The notes beneath the pieces are model-generated. The model was not told where the DNA came from and searched no databases. It saw only the letters and a program-made list of their open reading frames with translations. Positions 17,984 to 27,295 of a DNA stretch of 64,000 nucleotides are shown in pieces. Position 1 is the stretch's first letter, and each line of letters starts with the position of its first letter. Source of the stretch: Geofilum rhodophaeum (GTDB taxonomy: Bacteria; Bacteroidota; Bacteroidia; Bacteroidales; Marinilabiliaceae); the NCBI RefSeq assembly GCF_002210225.1, contig NZ_MWUJ01000002.1, forward strand, positions 282,933 to 346,932. The letters run 5' to 3'. The position numbers and the translations under genes were made by a program.

Positions 17984-19150
17984 ATGCAGCTCTACCATCT
18001 GAAAAAGCGCTGGAAATTCTTTCTCTTTATTGGGGCCGCCCTCATTAGTTTGTTTTCCCTATGGTACACCAATCGACTGGTGGCCGAACTTAAGCTGGAA
18101 GAGCAAAAGAAGATGGAGCTGTGGGCCGAAGCCAGCCGTCAGCTGGCTTTGGAGGAGGTGGACCATGGCGAGGCCATGGCCTTGATCCTCGAGATCTTAC
18201 GCAACAACACCACGGTACCTGTCATTTTAACGGACGACCTCGACCAGATCGTCTTTCACCGGAACATTCCGCTTTCGAGGAAGGAGGAGGGACTTCAGCT
18301 GCAACGTATGCTCGATAAAATGAAGCGCTACAAGGAGCCCATCCCGGTTCAGCTGGGACCAGACGATTTTCAATACCTCTATTATTACGATTCGACCCTC
18401 CTTATTAAGTTGCAGTGGTTTCCGCTGGTACAGCTGGCAGTAGTTTTTGTGTTTATGCTGGTGGCTTACGTAGCTTTTAGCGCCACACGTCGCAGAGAAC
18501 AGGATCAGGTATGGGTAGGCATGGCGCGTGAAACAGCCCATCAATTGGGTACCCCCACCACTTCGCTTCTGGGCTGGATGGATGTGTTGCAAATGAAGGA
18601 GGTCGATGAGGAACTGGTGGGCGAGATGCGTAAGGACATTGAGCGCTTGCAGACCATTACCGCTCGTTTTTCAAAGATTGGCTCCAGGCCCGAACTGAGT
18701 CCGGTTGCCTTGTCTCAAGTGCTCAGGGATATGGTTGGCTACCTGCGCAGGCGCAGCTCAACCCTGGTGCAGTTTGAGCTGGAATTGCCCCGGGAGGAGG
18801 AGCTGGAGCTGCCTTTGAGTCGTCCCCTGTTCGAATGGGTTATTGAGAATTTGTGCAAGAACGCCATCGACGCCATTGAAGGGGAGGGTCACATTTTGTT
18901 GAAAGTGCAGCGCCAAAAAGACAAAGTGCTTATAGATGTCAGCGACAACGGTAAGGGCATGAGTCGTGCCGTGCTTAAAACCATTTTTAAGCCGGGTTAC
19001 AGTACCAAGCTGCGTGGCTGGGGGTTGGGACTCACCCTCAGCAAGCGCATTGTAGAACAGTATCATGGGGGACAATTAACCGTTCTGCATACCGCGCCTG
19101 GTAAGGGTTGTACCTTTCGCATTGTGTTGCCCGGGGCACATTCTTTATAA
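17984..19150 (+). CDS. Membrane sensor histidine kinase
   Basis: A 388-residue sensor kinase with transmembrane helices at about 13-30 and 146-163 and a short extracytoplasmic region between them. The H box is divergent, ARETAHQLGTPTTSLLGW (His about 185), a variant common in Bacteroidota kinases with GTP in place of TPL. The catalytic part has ENLCKNAIDAIEG, DNGKGM and GWGLGLTLSKRIV. The NAIDA N box and this H box resemble the NtrB-like group. It starts 2 nt after rsgA, so coupled expression is likely. There is no response regulator nearby and the signal is unknown. Confidence 0.92.
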   Translation: MQLYHLKKRWKFFLFIGAALISLFSLWYTNRLVAELKLEEQKKMELWAEASRQLALEEVDHGEAMALILEILRNNTTVPVILTDDLDQIVFHRNIPLSRKEEGLQLQRMLDKMKRYKEPIPVQLGPDDFQYLYYYDSTLLIKLQWFPLVQLAVVFVFMLVAYVAFSATRRREQDQVWVGMARETAHQLGTPTTSLLGWMDVLQMKEVDEELVGEMRKDIERLQTITARFSKIGSRPELSPVALSQVLRDMVGYLRRRSSTLVQFELELPREEELELPLSRPLFEWVIENLCKNAIDAIEGEGHILLKVQRQKDKVLIDVSDNGKGMSRAVLKTIFKPGYSTKLRGWGLGLTLSKRIVEQYHGGQLTVLHTAPGKGCTFRIVLPGAHSL

Positions 19151-19165
19151 AAATTACGCCTTTTT

Positions 19166-19196
19166 TTTCGCGACGTCTTTTATTTTTATAACTTTG
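19166..19196 (+). promoter_or_regulatory. Promoter of the DUF177-rpmF unit
   Basis: TAACTTTG (19189-19196) matches the -7 consensus. TTTC at 19166-19169, one base off the -33 TTTG, is exactly 19 nt upstream. The GTG start follows at 19219. Confidence 0.5.
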
Positions 19197-19218
19197 CACA
19201 GTTTTTACTGAGGGTGAC

Positions 19219-19767
19219 GTGAGAAAGCTGAAAGAATACAGTATTGAATTTAAGGGACTTAAAGATGGTGTTCACCATTTTGAATTCCTTGTGGATGCTG
19301 CTTTTTTCGGGCTTTTTGAAAACGCCCTTTATGAAGATGCGCAGACAAAGGTGCAGGTCAATCTGACCAAAAGTCAGCAAATGCTGATTTTGGATTTCAG
19401 TATGGAAGGCAGTATTGTCTCGCTTTGTGATTATTGCCTGGAGCCGCTGAACGTTGCGGTAGATCATGAGAGCAGGATTTATGTGAAGTTTGGGAGCGAT
19501 TACGATGAACCATCGGAAGACATTGTGGTTTTGCCCCGGGATGAGCATGCGCTCAACGTGGCCCAGTTGATTTATGATTTGCTGGTTACCTCGCTGCCCA
19601 TAAAGCACGTACATCCGATTGACGAAAGTGGCCGGCGCAGTTGTAACCCCGAAATGGTTCAAAAGCTTTCGGAGTATCTGGTAGAAGATGCCGGGGAAGC
19701 CGATGACGATACGGACAGTGATCCGAGATGGGACGAGTTGAAAAAGTTAATTGATAAACACAAGTAA
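19219..19767 (+). CDS. DUF177/YceD-family protein
   Basis: A 182-residue protein of the YceD family, encoded almost universally just upstream of rpmF and implicated in 23S rRNA or ribosome assembly, although its exact action is not settled. Family signs are an acidic C-terminus (EDAGEADDDTDSDPRWDEL), the CDYCLEPL segment (about 71-78, a CxxC pair), and the ending DPRWDELKKL. Translation begins at a GTG. rpmF follows 12 nt after the stop, forming the standard pair. Confidence 0.92.
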   Translation: MRKLKEYSIEFKGLKDGVHHFEFLVDAAFFGLFENALYEDAQTKVQVNLTKSQQMLILDFSMEGSIVSLCDYCLEPLNVAVDHESRIYVKFGSDYDEPSEDIVVLPRDEHALNVAQLIYDLLVTSLPIKHVHPIDESGRRSCNPEMVQKLSEYLVEDAGEADDDTDSDPRWDELKKLIDKHK

Positions 19768-19779
19768 AGAGGTTGAAAA

Positions 19780-19965
19780 ATGGCACATCCTAAAAGAAAA
19801 ACATCAAAGACCAGAAGAGACAAGAGAAGAACACACTATAAGGCTGCAGTTCCTGCCCTGGGTGTTTGTTCCAATTGTGGCACTTCTGTAAAGCTGCATA
19901 CCGTTTGTGGCGAGTGTGGCTATTACAGAGGAAAACTGGCTGTAGAGAAAGAAGTTACTGCATAG
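19780..19965 (+). CDS. rpmF: 50S ribosomal protein L32
   Basis: A 61-residue ribosomal protein. MAHPKRKTSKTRRDKRRTHY is the typical basic start. Zinc-binding pairs CSNC and CGEC lie at about residues 31-50, so this is the zinc-containing form. It is cotranscribed with the DUF177 gene. A strong stem-loop follows at 19991. The next gene is fabH, with no plsX between. Confidence 0.97.
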   Translation: MAHPKRKTSKTRRDKRRTHYKAAVPALGVCSNCGTSVKLHTVCGECGYYRGKLAVEKEVTA

Positions 19966-19990
19966 TATTCCTTTGTTCATTGAGCAAAAT

Positions 19991-20025
19991 AAGTAAGGGG
20001 CTGTCTTTTCGACAGCCCCTTACTT
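19991..20025. terminator. 15-bp perfect stem-loop after rpmF
   Basis: Arms 19991-20005 and 20011-20025 are perfectly complementary with a 5-nt loop, including GGGGCTGTC and GACAGCCCC. The T tract is weak, so this is a probable rather than certain intrinsic terminator. Confidence 0.65.
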
Positions 20026-20083
20026 GTAAGTCCTTATAGGAGATTCGTGCAGCATTTGGGGTGTCCGCCCCAATTTCTTTTTA

Positions 20084-20091
20084 TAACTTTG
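20084..20091 (+). promoter_or_regulatory. -7 element TAACTTTG upstream of fabH
   Basis: A TAnnTTTG match 82 nt before the fabH ATG, downstream of the rpmF stem-loop. It suggests that fabH has its own promoter. Confidence 0.45.
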
Positions 20092-20173
20092 TACTACCAT
20101 TAAACCATATTTAAGTAAATTCATAGCTTACCATGTTGTTTTTCTGGCGGGGAACAACACAAACCACTAAAGA

Positions 20174-21175
20174 ATGAAGAAAGTTAATGCAGTGATAACC
20201 GCCGTGGGCGGTTATGCGCCTGATTACATCCTCGACAATCAGGAGTTGAGTCGGATGGTAGAGACTTCCGACGAATGGATCATGACTCGTGTTGGCATCA
20301 AGGAACGCCACATTTTGAAAGGCGAAGGCCTGGGTCCCTCTGACATGGCTGTAGAAGCCGTCCGCCAGATTTTTGAAAAGACCGGGACCCGCCCTGAGGA
20401 AATCGATCTTATTGTTTTTGCCACGGTGACCCCCGATCACGTTTTTCCGGCCACCGCCAACATTCTGGCCGATAAGCTCGACATCCGCAATGCCCATGGT
20501 TTTGATTTGAACGCCGGTTGCTCCGGCTTTTTATATGCCCTGGATACTGCTTCCAAGTTTATTGAAAGTGGGGCCAAGAAGAAAGTACTGGTGGTAGGTG
20601 CCGACAAAATGAGCTCCATAGTGGATTACACCGACCGGACCACCTGTGTGCTCTTTGGGGATGCGGCAGGCGCCGTTCTGTTGGAGCCCGGGGAAGAAGA
20701 AGGCTATGGCGTCATCGACAGCATTCTGAAAAGCGATGGCTTTGGCCGCAAGTATCTGAAGATGGAAGCCGGCGGCTCCATCAATCCCCCCTCTCATGAA
20801 ACCATCGATGCCCGTCAGCACTTTATTTATCAGGATGGTCGGCACGTATTCAAGCATGCCGTTTCCAACATGGCCGATGTGGCCGTGGAAATGATGCAAA
20901 AGCACAACATCAGCAATAAAGAGTTGGCCTGGCTGGTGCCCCACCAGGCCAATATGCGCATTATTGAAGCTACGGCTGAGCGCATGGGGCTCGACAAGAG
21001 TCAGGTAATGATCAACATTCAGCGTTACGGCAATACTACGGCTGCTACCTTGCCACTGTGTTTGTGGGAGTGGGAGAAGCAGTTGAAGAAGGGCGATAAC
21101 ATTATTTTGGCGGCTTTTGGGGCTGGGTTTACTTGGGGGGCAGTTCTTTTGCGCTGGGCCTACCAACCAAAATAA
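20174..21175 (+). CDS. fabH: Beta-ketoacyl-ACP synthase III
   Basis: Starts fatty-acid synthesis by condensing acyl-CoA with malonyl-ACP. At 333 residues it is full length. The catalytic triad is visible: Cys116 ([11 protein letters not shown]), His257 ([11 protein letters not shown]) and Asn287 ([11 protein letters not shown]). The C-terminus [11 protein letters not shown] is typical. It has its own promoter. In many bacteria plsX sits between rpmF and fabH; here it does not. A repeat-rich gap follows the stop codon. Confidence 0.97.
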   Translation: MKKVNAVITAVGGYAPDYILDNQELSRMVETSDEWIMTRVGIKERHILKGEGLGPSDMAVEAVRQIFEKTGTRPEEIDLIVFATVTPDHVFPATANILADKLDIRNAHGFDLNAGCSGFLYALDTASKFIESGAKKKVLVVGADKMSSIVDYTDRTTCVLFGDAAGAVLLEPGEEEGYGVIDSILKSDGFGRKYLKMEAGGSINPPSHETIDARQHFIYQDGRHVFKHAVSNMADVAVEMMQKHNISNKELAWLVPHQANMRIIEATAERMGLDKSQVMINIQRYGNTTAATLPLCLWEWEKQLKKGDNIILAAFGAGFTWGAVLLRWAYQPK

Positions 21176-21210
21176 TCTTGCAGGAGCGCGCCAAATACTG
21201 CGTTATGCTC

Positions 21211-21431
21211 GGCAGAATAATCCTCATTTACGGAAGTAAACTCCGGTTATTCTGCCGTCGCAAGCCTTGTCTTTGCCGCGCTCTGCAAAGATTTGCAGAG
21301 GTATCGGTAAACTCCGTTTTCCCCGACTGCGCAAGCCTTGCTGCCCACGGTTAAAGTCCCTTATTCTGCCGTCGCAAGCCTTGTCTTTGCCGCGCTCTGC
21401 AAAGATTTGTAGTGGGTGTTAGTAAACTCCG
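21211..21431. repeat. 49-bp direct repeat with inverted arms after fabH
   Basis: Perfect 49-bp direct copies lie at 21247-21295 and 21361-21409 (114-bp offset). The motif GTAAACTCCG recurs at 21236, 21307 and 21422. CGGCAGAATAA near 21213 is the inverted complement of TTATTCTGCCG at the start of both copies, so foldback structures are possible. No reading frame runs through it, and the copies are too similar for chance. Confidence 0.8.
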
Positions 21432-21452
21432 TTTTTGTTAAAAAACCGTACT

Positions 21453-22358
21453 ATGTTTAAGAAGATGGTGGCCATTGAGCCGGTGGGCCTCGTGCCTGAG
21501 GCAGAGGACAAGCTGAAAGATTTTGCCGAAGAGTTGGTGATGTATCGGGATATTCCTGCGAGCGATGCCGAAATGGTTCGTCGTATCGGAGATGCCGATG
21601 CGGTGCTCCTGAGTTATACCTCCCTTTTGGGCAAGGAGGTTTTGGCTGCCTGCCCCAATGTGGAATACATCGGCATGTGCTGCTCGCTTTACAGTCCCGA
21701 AAGCGCCAATGTGGACATTCGCTATGCACAGAGCCGGGGCATTACCGTAACGGGCATCCGCGACTATGGCGACGAAGGGGTGGTAGAGTACGTGTTGAGT
21801 GAGTTGATACGCTGTCTCCATGGTTTTGGCCGGGAAAAGGATGGCAGTCCCCGCGAGCCCTGGGACGGGGTGCCGCGTGAGCTTACCGGCCTGCAAGTCG
21901 GGATCATTGGTCTGGGCAAGCTCGGGGGAATGATTGCCGATGCTCTGCACTTTCTGGGTGCCGATATCAGCTATTTTTCGCGCAGTGCAAAGCCCTGGGC
22001 CGGGGAGAAAGGCTATCGCTTTTTGCCCTTACAGGAAGTGCTGCGTGGAAGCGAGGTGGTGATCTGCTGTCTCAATAAGCATACCGTGCTGCTGGATGCC
22101 GCTGCTTTTGAAGCGCTGGGACAGCGAAAAATTTTATTTAATGTAGGCCTGTCTCCCGCCTGGGAAGCCGCTCCCTTTCAGCAGTGGCTGGAGGGCGACA
22201 ACCGGGTTTATTGTGATTCGGAGGGGGCCCTGGGCGAAAAAGCCTTGTTGAGCCACCCCCGTGTTCACTGCATGTCGGTCTCCTCTGGTCGCACCCGCCA
22301 GGCCTTCGAGCGCCTGAGTCGGAAAGTGCTCGATAATTTAGCCGAATACCAAGGGTGA
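21453..22358 (+). CDS. D-2-hydroxyacid dehydrogenase family protein
   Basis: An NAD(P)-dependent oxidoreductase of the D-isomer-specific 2-hydroxyacid dehydrogenase family, 301 residues. The Rossmann motif is VGIIGLGKLGGMIADAL (about 149-165), with the substrate-domain segment GDADAVLLSYTSL before it. The usual catalytic His/Glu region is altered (SVSSGRTRQAFER rather than the common H-x-x-W/F context), so activity and substrate are uncertain. The ATG at 21453 gives MFKKMVAIEP. The 3' end overlaps the convergent aspartate dehydrogenase gene by 21 nt. Confidence 0.85.
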   Translation: MFKKMVAIEPVGLVPEAEDKLKDFAEELVMYRDIPASDAEMVRRIGDADAVLLSYTSLLGKEVLAACPNVEYIGMCCSLYSPESANVDIRYAQSRGITVTGIRDYGDEGVVEYVLSELIRCLHGFGREKDGSPREPWDGVPRELTGLQVGIIGLGKLGGMIADALHFLGADISYFSRSAKPWAGEKGYRFLPLQEVLRGSEVVICCLNKHTVLLDAAAFEALGQRKILFNVGLSPAWEAAPFQQWLEGDNRVYCDSEGALGEKALLSHPRVHCMSVSSGRTRQAFERLSRKVLDNLAEYQG

Positions 22359-23147
22359 GGTGAGGCCCTGAAGGGTGCTGACCACGCTCCATCCGGCAAT
22401 TTCGGCGGTGGCGCTGTACACGTCGATCACCGCCTTAACTTGCTCATTAACAATCTCCACCCTTTGAGTGTCGCCCTTGAATCCGGGCGTAGATTGAATG
22501 GTGACTTGCATCTTATCGGGACCCACTGAGGCGAGCGAAGCCGCTACCGCTACATTAATGCGGGTAGGAAAGAGGCCAATGGCCTCACTGGCCGTACCGC
22601 TGAAAACCGTCTCGGCCTGCTGCTGCAGCTCCTCCCGGTAAACAGGGGTGTTTTTTAAAGCTCCCGGCCCCTTTTCATTGAAGAAAGTGGCTTTTGCACC
22701 ACCCATAAGTGCAGCGGTACGCAGCACATCAAACCCACCGGTCGCACCGGAAACCAAATGAACCCGGGCGCCGCCCTGCTTAGCTGTCGCCTTTACTTTT
22801 TCCAGGAATTCCGGATCGGCCAGGGCGCCAATCGATAAAGTAACCAGCGATATTCCGGCACTGAGGGCCGGGAGCGCCAGTTCACGCAGGGCCGTGGGGG
22901 AGGCGGCCTCAACAATATAGTCGGGTTGCAGCGCCAGCAACTCCTCCTGGGAGCTGCACGAGCGACAGGCCCGCTTGCTGCCCCCCTGGTTGTAGGTCTG
23001 GGTCAGTCCTTCACTTTTATCCTTGCTTCTGGAGCAAATACCCAGCAATTCCATATCGTTCAGTAAGCCCTGGTTAAAGGCCTCCACTACAAGGGCGGAC
23101 AGCTTGCCTGCTCCTAAAATGCCCAAGGTTAATTTTCTCATCATCAC
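22338..23147 (-). CDS. Aspartate dehydrogenase (NadX-like)
   Basis: A 269-residue protein with an N-terminal Rossmann fold (LGILGAGKLSALVVEAF) and a C-terminal DUF108/aspartate dehydrogenase domain. The latter is marked by SGATGGFDVLRTAAL (about 130) and GTASEAIGLFPTRINVAVA (about 193), which align with NadX motifs. The family oxidises L-aspartate to iminoaspartate for NAD synthesis, or acts in the reverse amination direction. No nadA or nadC is nearby. It could act on another amino acid, since the family is mixed. It overlaps the hydroxyacid dehydrogenase gene tail to tail. Confidence 0.82.
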   Translation of the reverse strand: MMMRKLTLGILGAGKLSALVVEAFNQGLLNDMELLGICSRSKDKSEGLTQTYNQGGSKRACRSCSSQEELLALQPDYIVEAASPTALRELALPALSAGISLVTLSIGALADPEFLEKVKATAKQGGARVHLVSGATGGFDVLRTAALMGGAKATFFNEKGPGALKNTPVYREELQQQAETVFSGTASEAIGLFPTRINVAVAASLASVGPDKMQVTIQSTPGFKGDTQRVEIVNEQVKAVIDVYSATAEIAGWSVVSTLQGLTSPLVFG

Positions 23148-23296
23148 AAATCATTTATGTTTCTGTGTGCAAGTATAAGCACTTTAGTACGATAAACCAA
23201 TTCAACAAAAGCGTCTAAAGTTTCTTGTTTTTTGCGGACTTTGGTTAAAAAAACAGAAATGTAAGGGGGTATAAAACCAATAAGGAAATAAATCTC

Positions 23297-23304
23297 TATA
23301 TTTG
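23297..23304 (+). promoter_or_regulatory. -7 element TATATTTG upstream of pflB
   Basis: A TAnnTTTG match 106 nt before the pflB ATG. The long leader between could carry control elements, but I see no clear riboswitch in it. Confidence 0.4.
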
Positions 23305-23410
23305 CATTGTAATCTTGAGATTACAAAAACCACTAAAAAATGCGACCTCCGGTTGAGCGAGAACCGGATGATTGTGTATACTTGAACTGTCAACCTTACA
23401 AACTGAAGCA

Positions 23411-25624
23411 ATGTTCAAATCCGGAAACTGGCAAAACGCGATCGATGTACGTGATTTTGTTTTGAAAAATGTAACACCCTACGACGGGGAAGGAGAATTT
23501 TTGTGCGACGCCAGTGCGCGAACCAAGCACCTTTGGCAATTGTGTCTGACTGCCATTTCTGAGGAGCGGGCCAACAACGGGGTGTTGGGAATCGATAATG
23601 AGGTGGTATCGGGCATTACCTCCCACGGTCCCGGCTACATCGATCAGGAGCAAGAGTTGATCGTCGGCTTGCAGACCGATCAGTTGCTGAAGCGCGCCAT
23701 GAAACCCTACGGCGGCATTGCCGTCGTTGAAAAAGCCTGCCAGGAGCATGGACTGGAAGTGTCCGACCGCGTAAAAGACATCTTTAACAACTATGCAAAG
23801 ACCCACAACGATGGGGTTTTTGATGTATATACCCCTGAAATTCGTCTGTTTCGTTCCTTAGGGATCTTGACCGGACTGCCCGATAATTATGCCCGTGGTC
23901 GCATCATTGGCGATTACCGACGCGTGGCCCTCTACGGTACCGATCGCCTGATCGAAGCCAAGAAGCTGGATATGTTGGGCTTGATTGGTCCCATGACCGA
24001 CGAGCGCATTCGTCTCCGCGAAGAAGTGGCCGAACAAATAAAGGCACTGGGACAGTTGCGGGAGCTGGGGGCCATATATGGCTTGGACTTGTCGCGCCCC
24101 GCCCAAAGCGCGCAGGAGGCCGTACAGTGGGTTTACCTGTCGTACCTCGCTGCCGTCAAGGAGCAGGATGGTGCCGCCATGTCGCTGGGCAATGTATCTT
24201 CCTTTTTGGATATTTATATGGAGCACGATTTGCAACTGGGACTTATTGACGAGAACTATGCCCAGGAACTGATCGACCAGTTTGTGATGAAGCTGCGCAT
24301 GGTGCGCCATTTGCGCATGGATGCCTACAACGAAATATTTGCCGGCGACCCCACCTGGGTCACCGAAGCCATCGGCGGTCGCCTGGCCGACGGTCGCCAC
24401 AAGGTAACCAAGACCTCCTTCCGCTTTTTGCAGACGCTGTACAATCTGGGCCCCTCACCCGAGCCCAACATGACCATTCTGTGGTCGAACAGTCTGCCCG
24501 AAGGCTTCAAGAAATTCTGTGCCCAGGTATCCATCGACACCTCTTCCATTCAGTACGAGAACGACGACTTGATGCAGTGCACCCGCAACAGCGACGACTA
24601 CGGCATTGCCTGTTGTGTATCTTTTCAGGAAATCGGCAAACAGATTCAGTTTTTCGGGGCGCGTACCAACCTGGCCAAGACCCTGCTCCTGGCCATCAAC
24701 GGCGGGCGCTGCGAAATGACCGGAAAACAAGTGCTCCACAACATTCCCGAATTAAAGTCCGACCTCCTCGATTTGGAGGAAGTCATGACCAACTTCCGCC
24801 TGGCTATGAAAGAGGTGGGACGGGTGTACAACGACGCCATGAACATCATCCACTACATGCACGACAAGTATTACTACGAGAAAGTGCAAATGGCCCTGGT
24901 GGATACCAATCCCAAGGTCAACCTGGCCTACGGGGCGGCGGGACTCAGCATCGTAGCCGATTCTTTGTCGGCCATCAAACACGCAAAAGTGCAGGTGGTG
25001 CGTAACGAAGCAGGCATTTCTACCGACTTCAAAATAGAAGGGGACTTTCCCTGCTACGGCAACGACGACGACCGGGTAGATGTTTTTGCTAAGGAAATAC
25101 CGGCTTACTTCAATAAATTGCTGAAGGAGCTGCCCACCTATAAAAATGCGGAGCCCACCTTGTCCATCCTGACCATTACCTCCAATGTGGTGTATGGCAA
25201 AAAGACCGGAGCGACGCCCGACGGGCGCGCCCAGGGCGTGGCCTTTGCACCGGGTGCCAATCCCATGCACGGTCGCGACAAGAGCGGGGCACTGGCGTCT
25301 CTGAGCTCGGTCTCCAAAATCGATTATAAAGATTCGCTCGACGGCATTTCCAATACCTTCTCCATCGTTCCCAAAACCCTGGGTGCCGATATGGAGCAGC
25401 GCAAGGAAAATCTCGTGTCGATTATGGACGGTTATTTTTCCAAAGATGCCCATCACCTTAACGTGAATGTGCTCAACCGCGAAATGCTGGAAGACGCCAT
25501 GGAACATCCAGAGAACTACCCCCAGCTGACCATCCGGGTATCGGGCTATGCCGTGAATTTTGTGCGACTGACCCGTGCGCAGCAGCAGGATGTTATTGCA
25601 CGCAGCTTTTTCGAAACCATATAG
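23411..25624 (+). CDS. pflB: Pyruvate formate-lyase (formate C-acetyltransferase)
   Basis: A glycyl-radical enzyme converting pyruvate and CoA to acetyl-CoA and formate under anoxic conditions, 737 residues. The adjacent active-site cysteines are Cys401-Cys402 ([15 protein letters not shown]). The radical-bearing glycine is Gly712 in [12 protein letters not shown] near the C-terminus. [20 protein letters not shown] and the GATPDGR motif are typical of the PFL subfamily rather than glycerol dehydratase. It is first gene of pflB-pflA-focA. The ATG at 23411 (MFKSGNWQN) matches homologues. Confidence 0.97.
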   Translation: MFKSGNWQNAIDVRDFVLKNVTPYDGEGEFLCDASARTKHLWQLCLTAISEERANNGVLGIDNEVVSGITSHGPGYIDQEQELIVGLQTDQLLKRAMKPYGGIAVVEKACQEHGLEVSDRVKDIFNNYAKTHNDGVFDVYTPEIRLFRSLGILTGLPDNYARGRIIGDYRRVALYGTDRLIEAKKLDMLGLIGPMTDERIRLREEVAEQIKALGQLRELGAIYGLDLSRPAQSAQEAVQWVYLSYLAAVKEQDGAAMSLGNVSSFLDIYMEHDLQLGLIDENYAQELIDQFVMKLRMVRHLRMDAYNEIFAGDPTWVTEAIGGRLADGRHKVTKTSFRFLQTLYNLGPSPEPNMTILWSNSLPEGFKKFCAQVSIDTSSIQYENDDLMQCTRNSDDYGIACCVSFQEIGKQIQFFGARTNLAKTLLLAINGGRCEMTGKQVLHNIPELKSDLLDLEEVMTNFRLAMKEVGRVYNDAMNIIHYMHDKYYYEKVQMALVDTNPKVNLAYGAAGLSIVADSLSAIKHAKVQVVRNEAGISTDFKIEGDFPCYGNDDDRVDVFAKEIPAYFNKLLKELPTYKNAEPTLSILTITSNVVYGKKTGATPDGRAQGVAFAPGANPMHGRDKSGALASLSSVSKIDYKDSLDGISNTFSIVPKTLGADMEQRKENLVSIMDGYFSKDAHHLNVNVLNREMLEDAMEHPENYPQLTIRVSGYAVNFVRLTRAQQQDVIARSFFETI

Positions 25625-25699
25625 GGTTCTTACCATCTTCGGTGCCGGGAGGTCTTGAGCCACCTTCCGGCACCGATTTTTTCACTTAAGCACTTGCCT

Positions 25700-26425
25700 G
25701 TGTTGAATGTACACTCCATAGAGTCGCTGGGCACCTTCGACGGACCCGGCATTCGTTTGGTGTTTTTTTTGCAGGGCTGCAATTTCAAATGCCTCTACTG
25801 CGCCAATCCCGACACCATCGCCTTTGAGGGAGGGAATCCCTATGCCACCGAGGACCTGGTGGCCATGGCCCGTCGTCAGCAGCCCTTTTTTGGCAAAAAG
25901 GGCGGAATTACCGTTTCAGGCGGTGAGCCGCTGATTCAGGCCAAAGGCCTGATTGAGCTTTTCAAAGCCCTCAAGGAGGCCGGCTTTCATACCTGCATCG
26001 ATACCAACGGAAGTCTGCTCAACGACGACGTTAAGGAACTGTTGGACTACACCGATTTGGTTTTGCTCGACATTAAGCAGGCGCAGGAAGAACGCCACCG
26101 CAAGCTAACTGGACGCTCCAATGCACGCACCCTGGCCTTTGCCGATTATTTGGCGCAAAGGGGCAAGGCGACCTGGATTCGTTACGTGCTGGTGCCCGGC
26201 TACTCCGATGCCGAAGAGGATTTGCATGCCCTGGGGCAACGGATTATGGATATGCCCAACATCGAAAAGCTGGAGATACAACCTTATCACAAACTGGGCG
26301 TACATAAGTATGCCTCCCTGGGTTGGGCGTACGCCTTGTCGGATGTTCCCGCCAATACAGCGGAGGCCTTGCTTAAAGCCAAAGCCCTTTTCCAGGCCTA
26401 CGTGCCCGAAGTAGTCATCAATTAA
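25700..26425 (+). CDS. pflA: Pyruvate formate-lyase-activating enzyme
   Basis: A radical SAM enzyme that installs the glycyl radical on PflB. 241 residues starting at a GTG (MLNVHSIESLGTFDGPGIR); in-frame codons before it lack family similarity. The cluster motif is CNFKCLYC (CxxxCxxC, about residues 26-33). Other marks are TVSGGEPLIQ (about 73) and DTNGS. It lies 75 nt after pflB and 32 nt before focA, a standard arrangement. Confidence 0.96.
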   Translation: MLNVHSIESLGTFDGPGIRLVFFLQGCNFKCLYCANPDTIAFEGGNPYATEDLVAMARRQQPFFGKKGGITVSGGEPLIQAKGLIELFKALKEAGFHTCIDTNGSLLNDDVKELLDYTDLVLLDIKQAQEERHRKLTGRSNARTLAFADYLAQRGKATWIRYVLVPGYSDAEEDLHALGQRIMDMPNIEKLEIQPYHKLGVHKYASLGWAYALSDVPANTAEALLKAKALFQAYVPEVVIN

Positions 26426-26457
26426 GTCTGCCCTGCAGCATTTCAAAGCAAACCATT

Positions 26458-27237
26458 ATGTCCTTTTCCTCTCCGGCCGAACTGGTTCAGAAAGCCAGCG
26501 ATACGGCCCTGCATAAAAACAAAAACGGCCTTCGTACCACTTTTATTCTGGCCTTCCTGGCCGGTGCCTACATCGCCCTGGGCGGCTTATTAGCCCTGGT
26601 GGTGGGCGGAGGCATCCCCGGTATTGCTGAGGCCAATCCGGGACTGCAAAAACTTTTTATGGGGGCGGTTTTCCCCCTGGGCCTTTTTTTGTGTGTGGTG
26701 GCGGGGGCCGACTTGTTTACCGGCAATACGGCCTATTTTGTGCCGCCCCTGTTGTCGGGCAAAATCAGTCTGTGGCGCTTACTGCGCAACTGGGGATGGG
26801 TTTACCTGGGCAACTTTGTGGGCGCGCTGTTTGTCGCCTGGTTGTTGGGCTGGCAGACCGGCATTTTTGCTGAGAGTCCCTGGCTCGACAGCCTTATGCA
26901 CCTGGCGGAGCATAAGACCAGTGCTTCTTTTTGGGTGGTTTTTGCCAAAGGGGTAGGCGCCAACTGGCTGGTGGCCCTTGCCGTGTGGGCCGCCTTTGCT
27001 GCCAACGACATTACCGGGAAACTGCTGGCACTTTGGTTTCCGGTCATGGCCTTTGTGGCTATGGGCTTTGAGCACAGCGTGGCCAATATGTTCTTTTTGC
27101 CCACCGCCCTTTTTTATGGCTCCGAGGTGGGTTGGTTGTCCTTTTTGGTGAACAATTTATTGCCGGCCACCCTGGGCAACATAGCCGGTGGTGCCTTGCT
27201 TACGGGTCTGCTCTACGCCTGGGTGTACCAAAAGTAG
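26458..27237 (+). CDS. focA: Formate channel/transporter
   Basis: A formate/nitrite transporter-family channel of 259 residues with six membrane helices. Family marks are GAYIALGGLLALVVGGG (helix 1), LFTGNTAYF (about 80) and the breaks in the second and fifth helices. Position directly after pflB and pflA argues for formate export or re-import during mixed-acid fermentation rather than nitrite. The last gene of the operon. Confidence 0.95.
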   Translation: MSFSSPAELVQKASDTALHKNKNGLRTTFILAFLAGAYIALGGLLALVVGGGIPGIAEANPGLQKLFMGAVFPLGLFLCVVAGADLFTGNTAYFVPPLLSGKISLWRLLRNWGWVYLGNFVGALFVAWLLGWQTGIFAESPWLDSLMHLAEHKTSASFWVVFAKGVGANWLVALAVWAAFAANDITGKLLALWFPVMAFVAMGFEHSVANMFFLPTALFYGSEVGWLSFLVNNLLPATLGNIAGGALLTGLLYAWVYQK

Positions 27238-27242
27238 TCCGG

Positions 27243-27274
27243 CTTGGCGTTCCGCCCCGAAAAACTTAATTTTG
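27243..27274 (+). promoter_or_regulatory. Promoter of the metallopeptidase gene
   Basis: TAATTTTG (27267-27274) matches the -7 consensus. CTTG at 27243-27246 lies 20 nt upstream as a near-match to -33. The start codon follows 21 nt later. Confidence 0.45.
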
Positions 27275-27295
27275 GGCAGAGCATAAAGAGGCAAT

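Noticed and set aside
21176..21452. CRISPR array in the fabH downstream repeats
   Set aside because: Only two full copies, unequal spacing of smaller units, no cas genes nearby.
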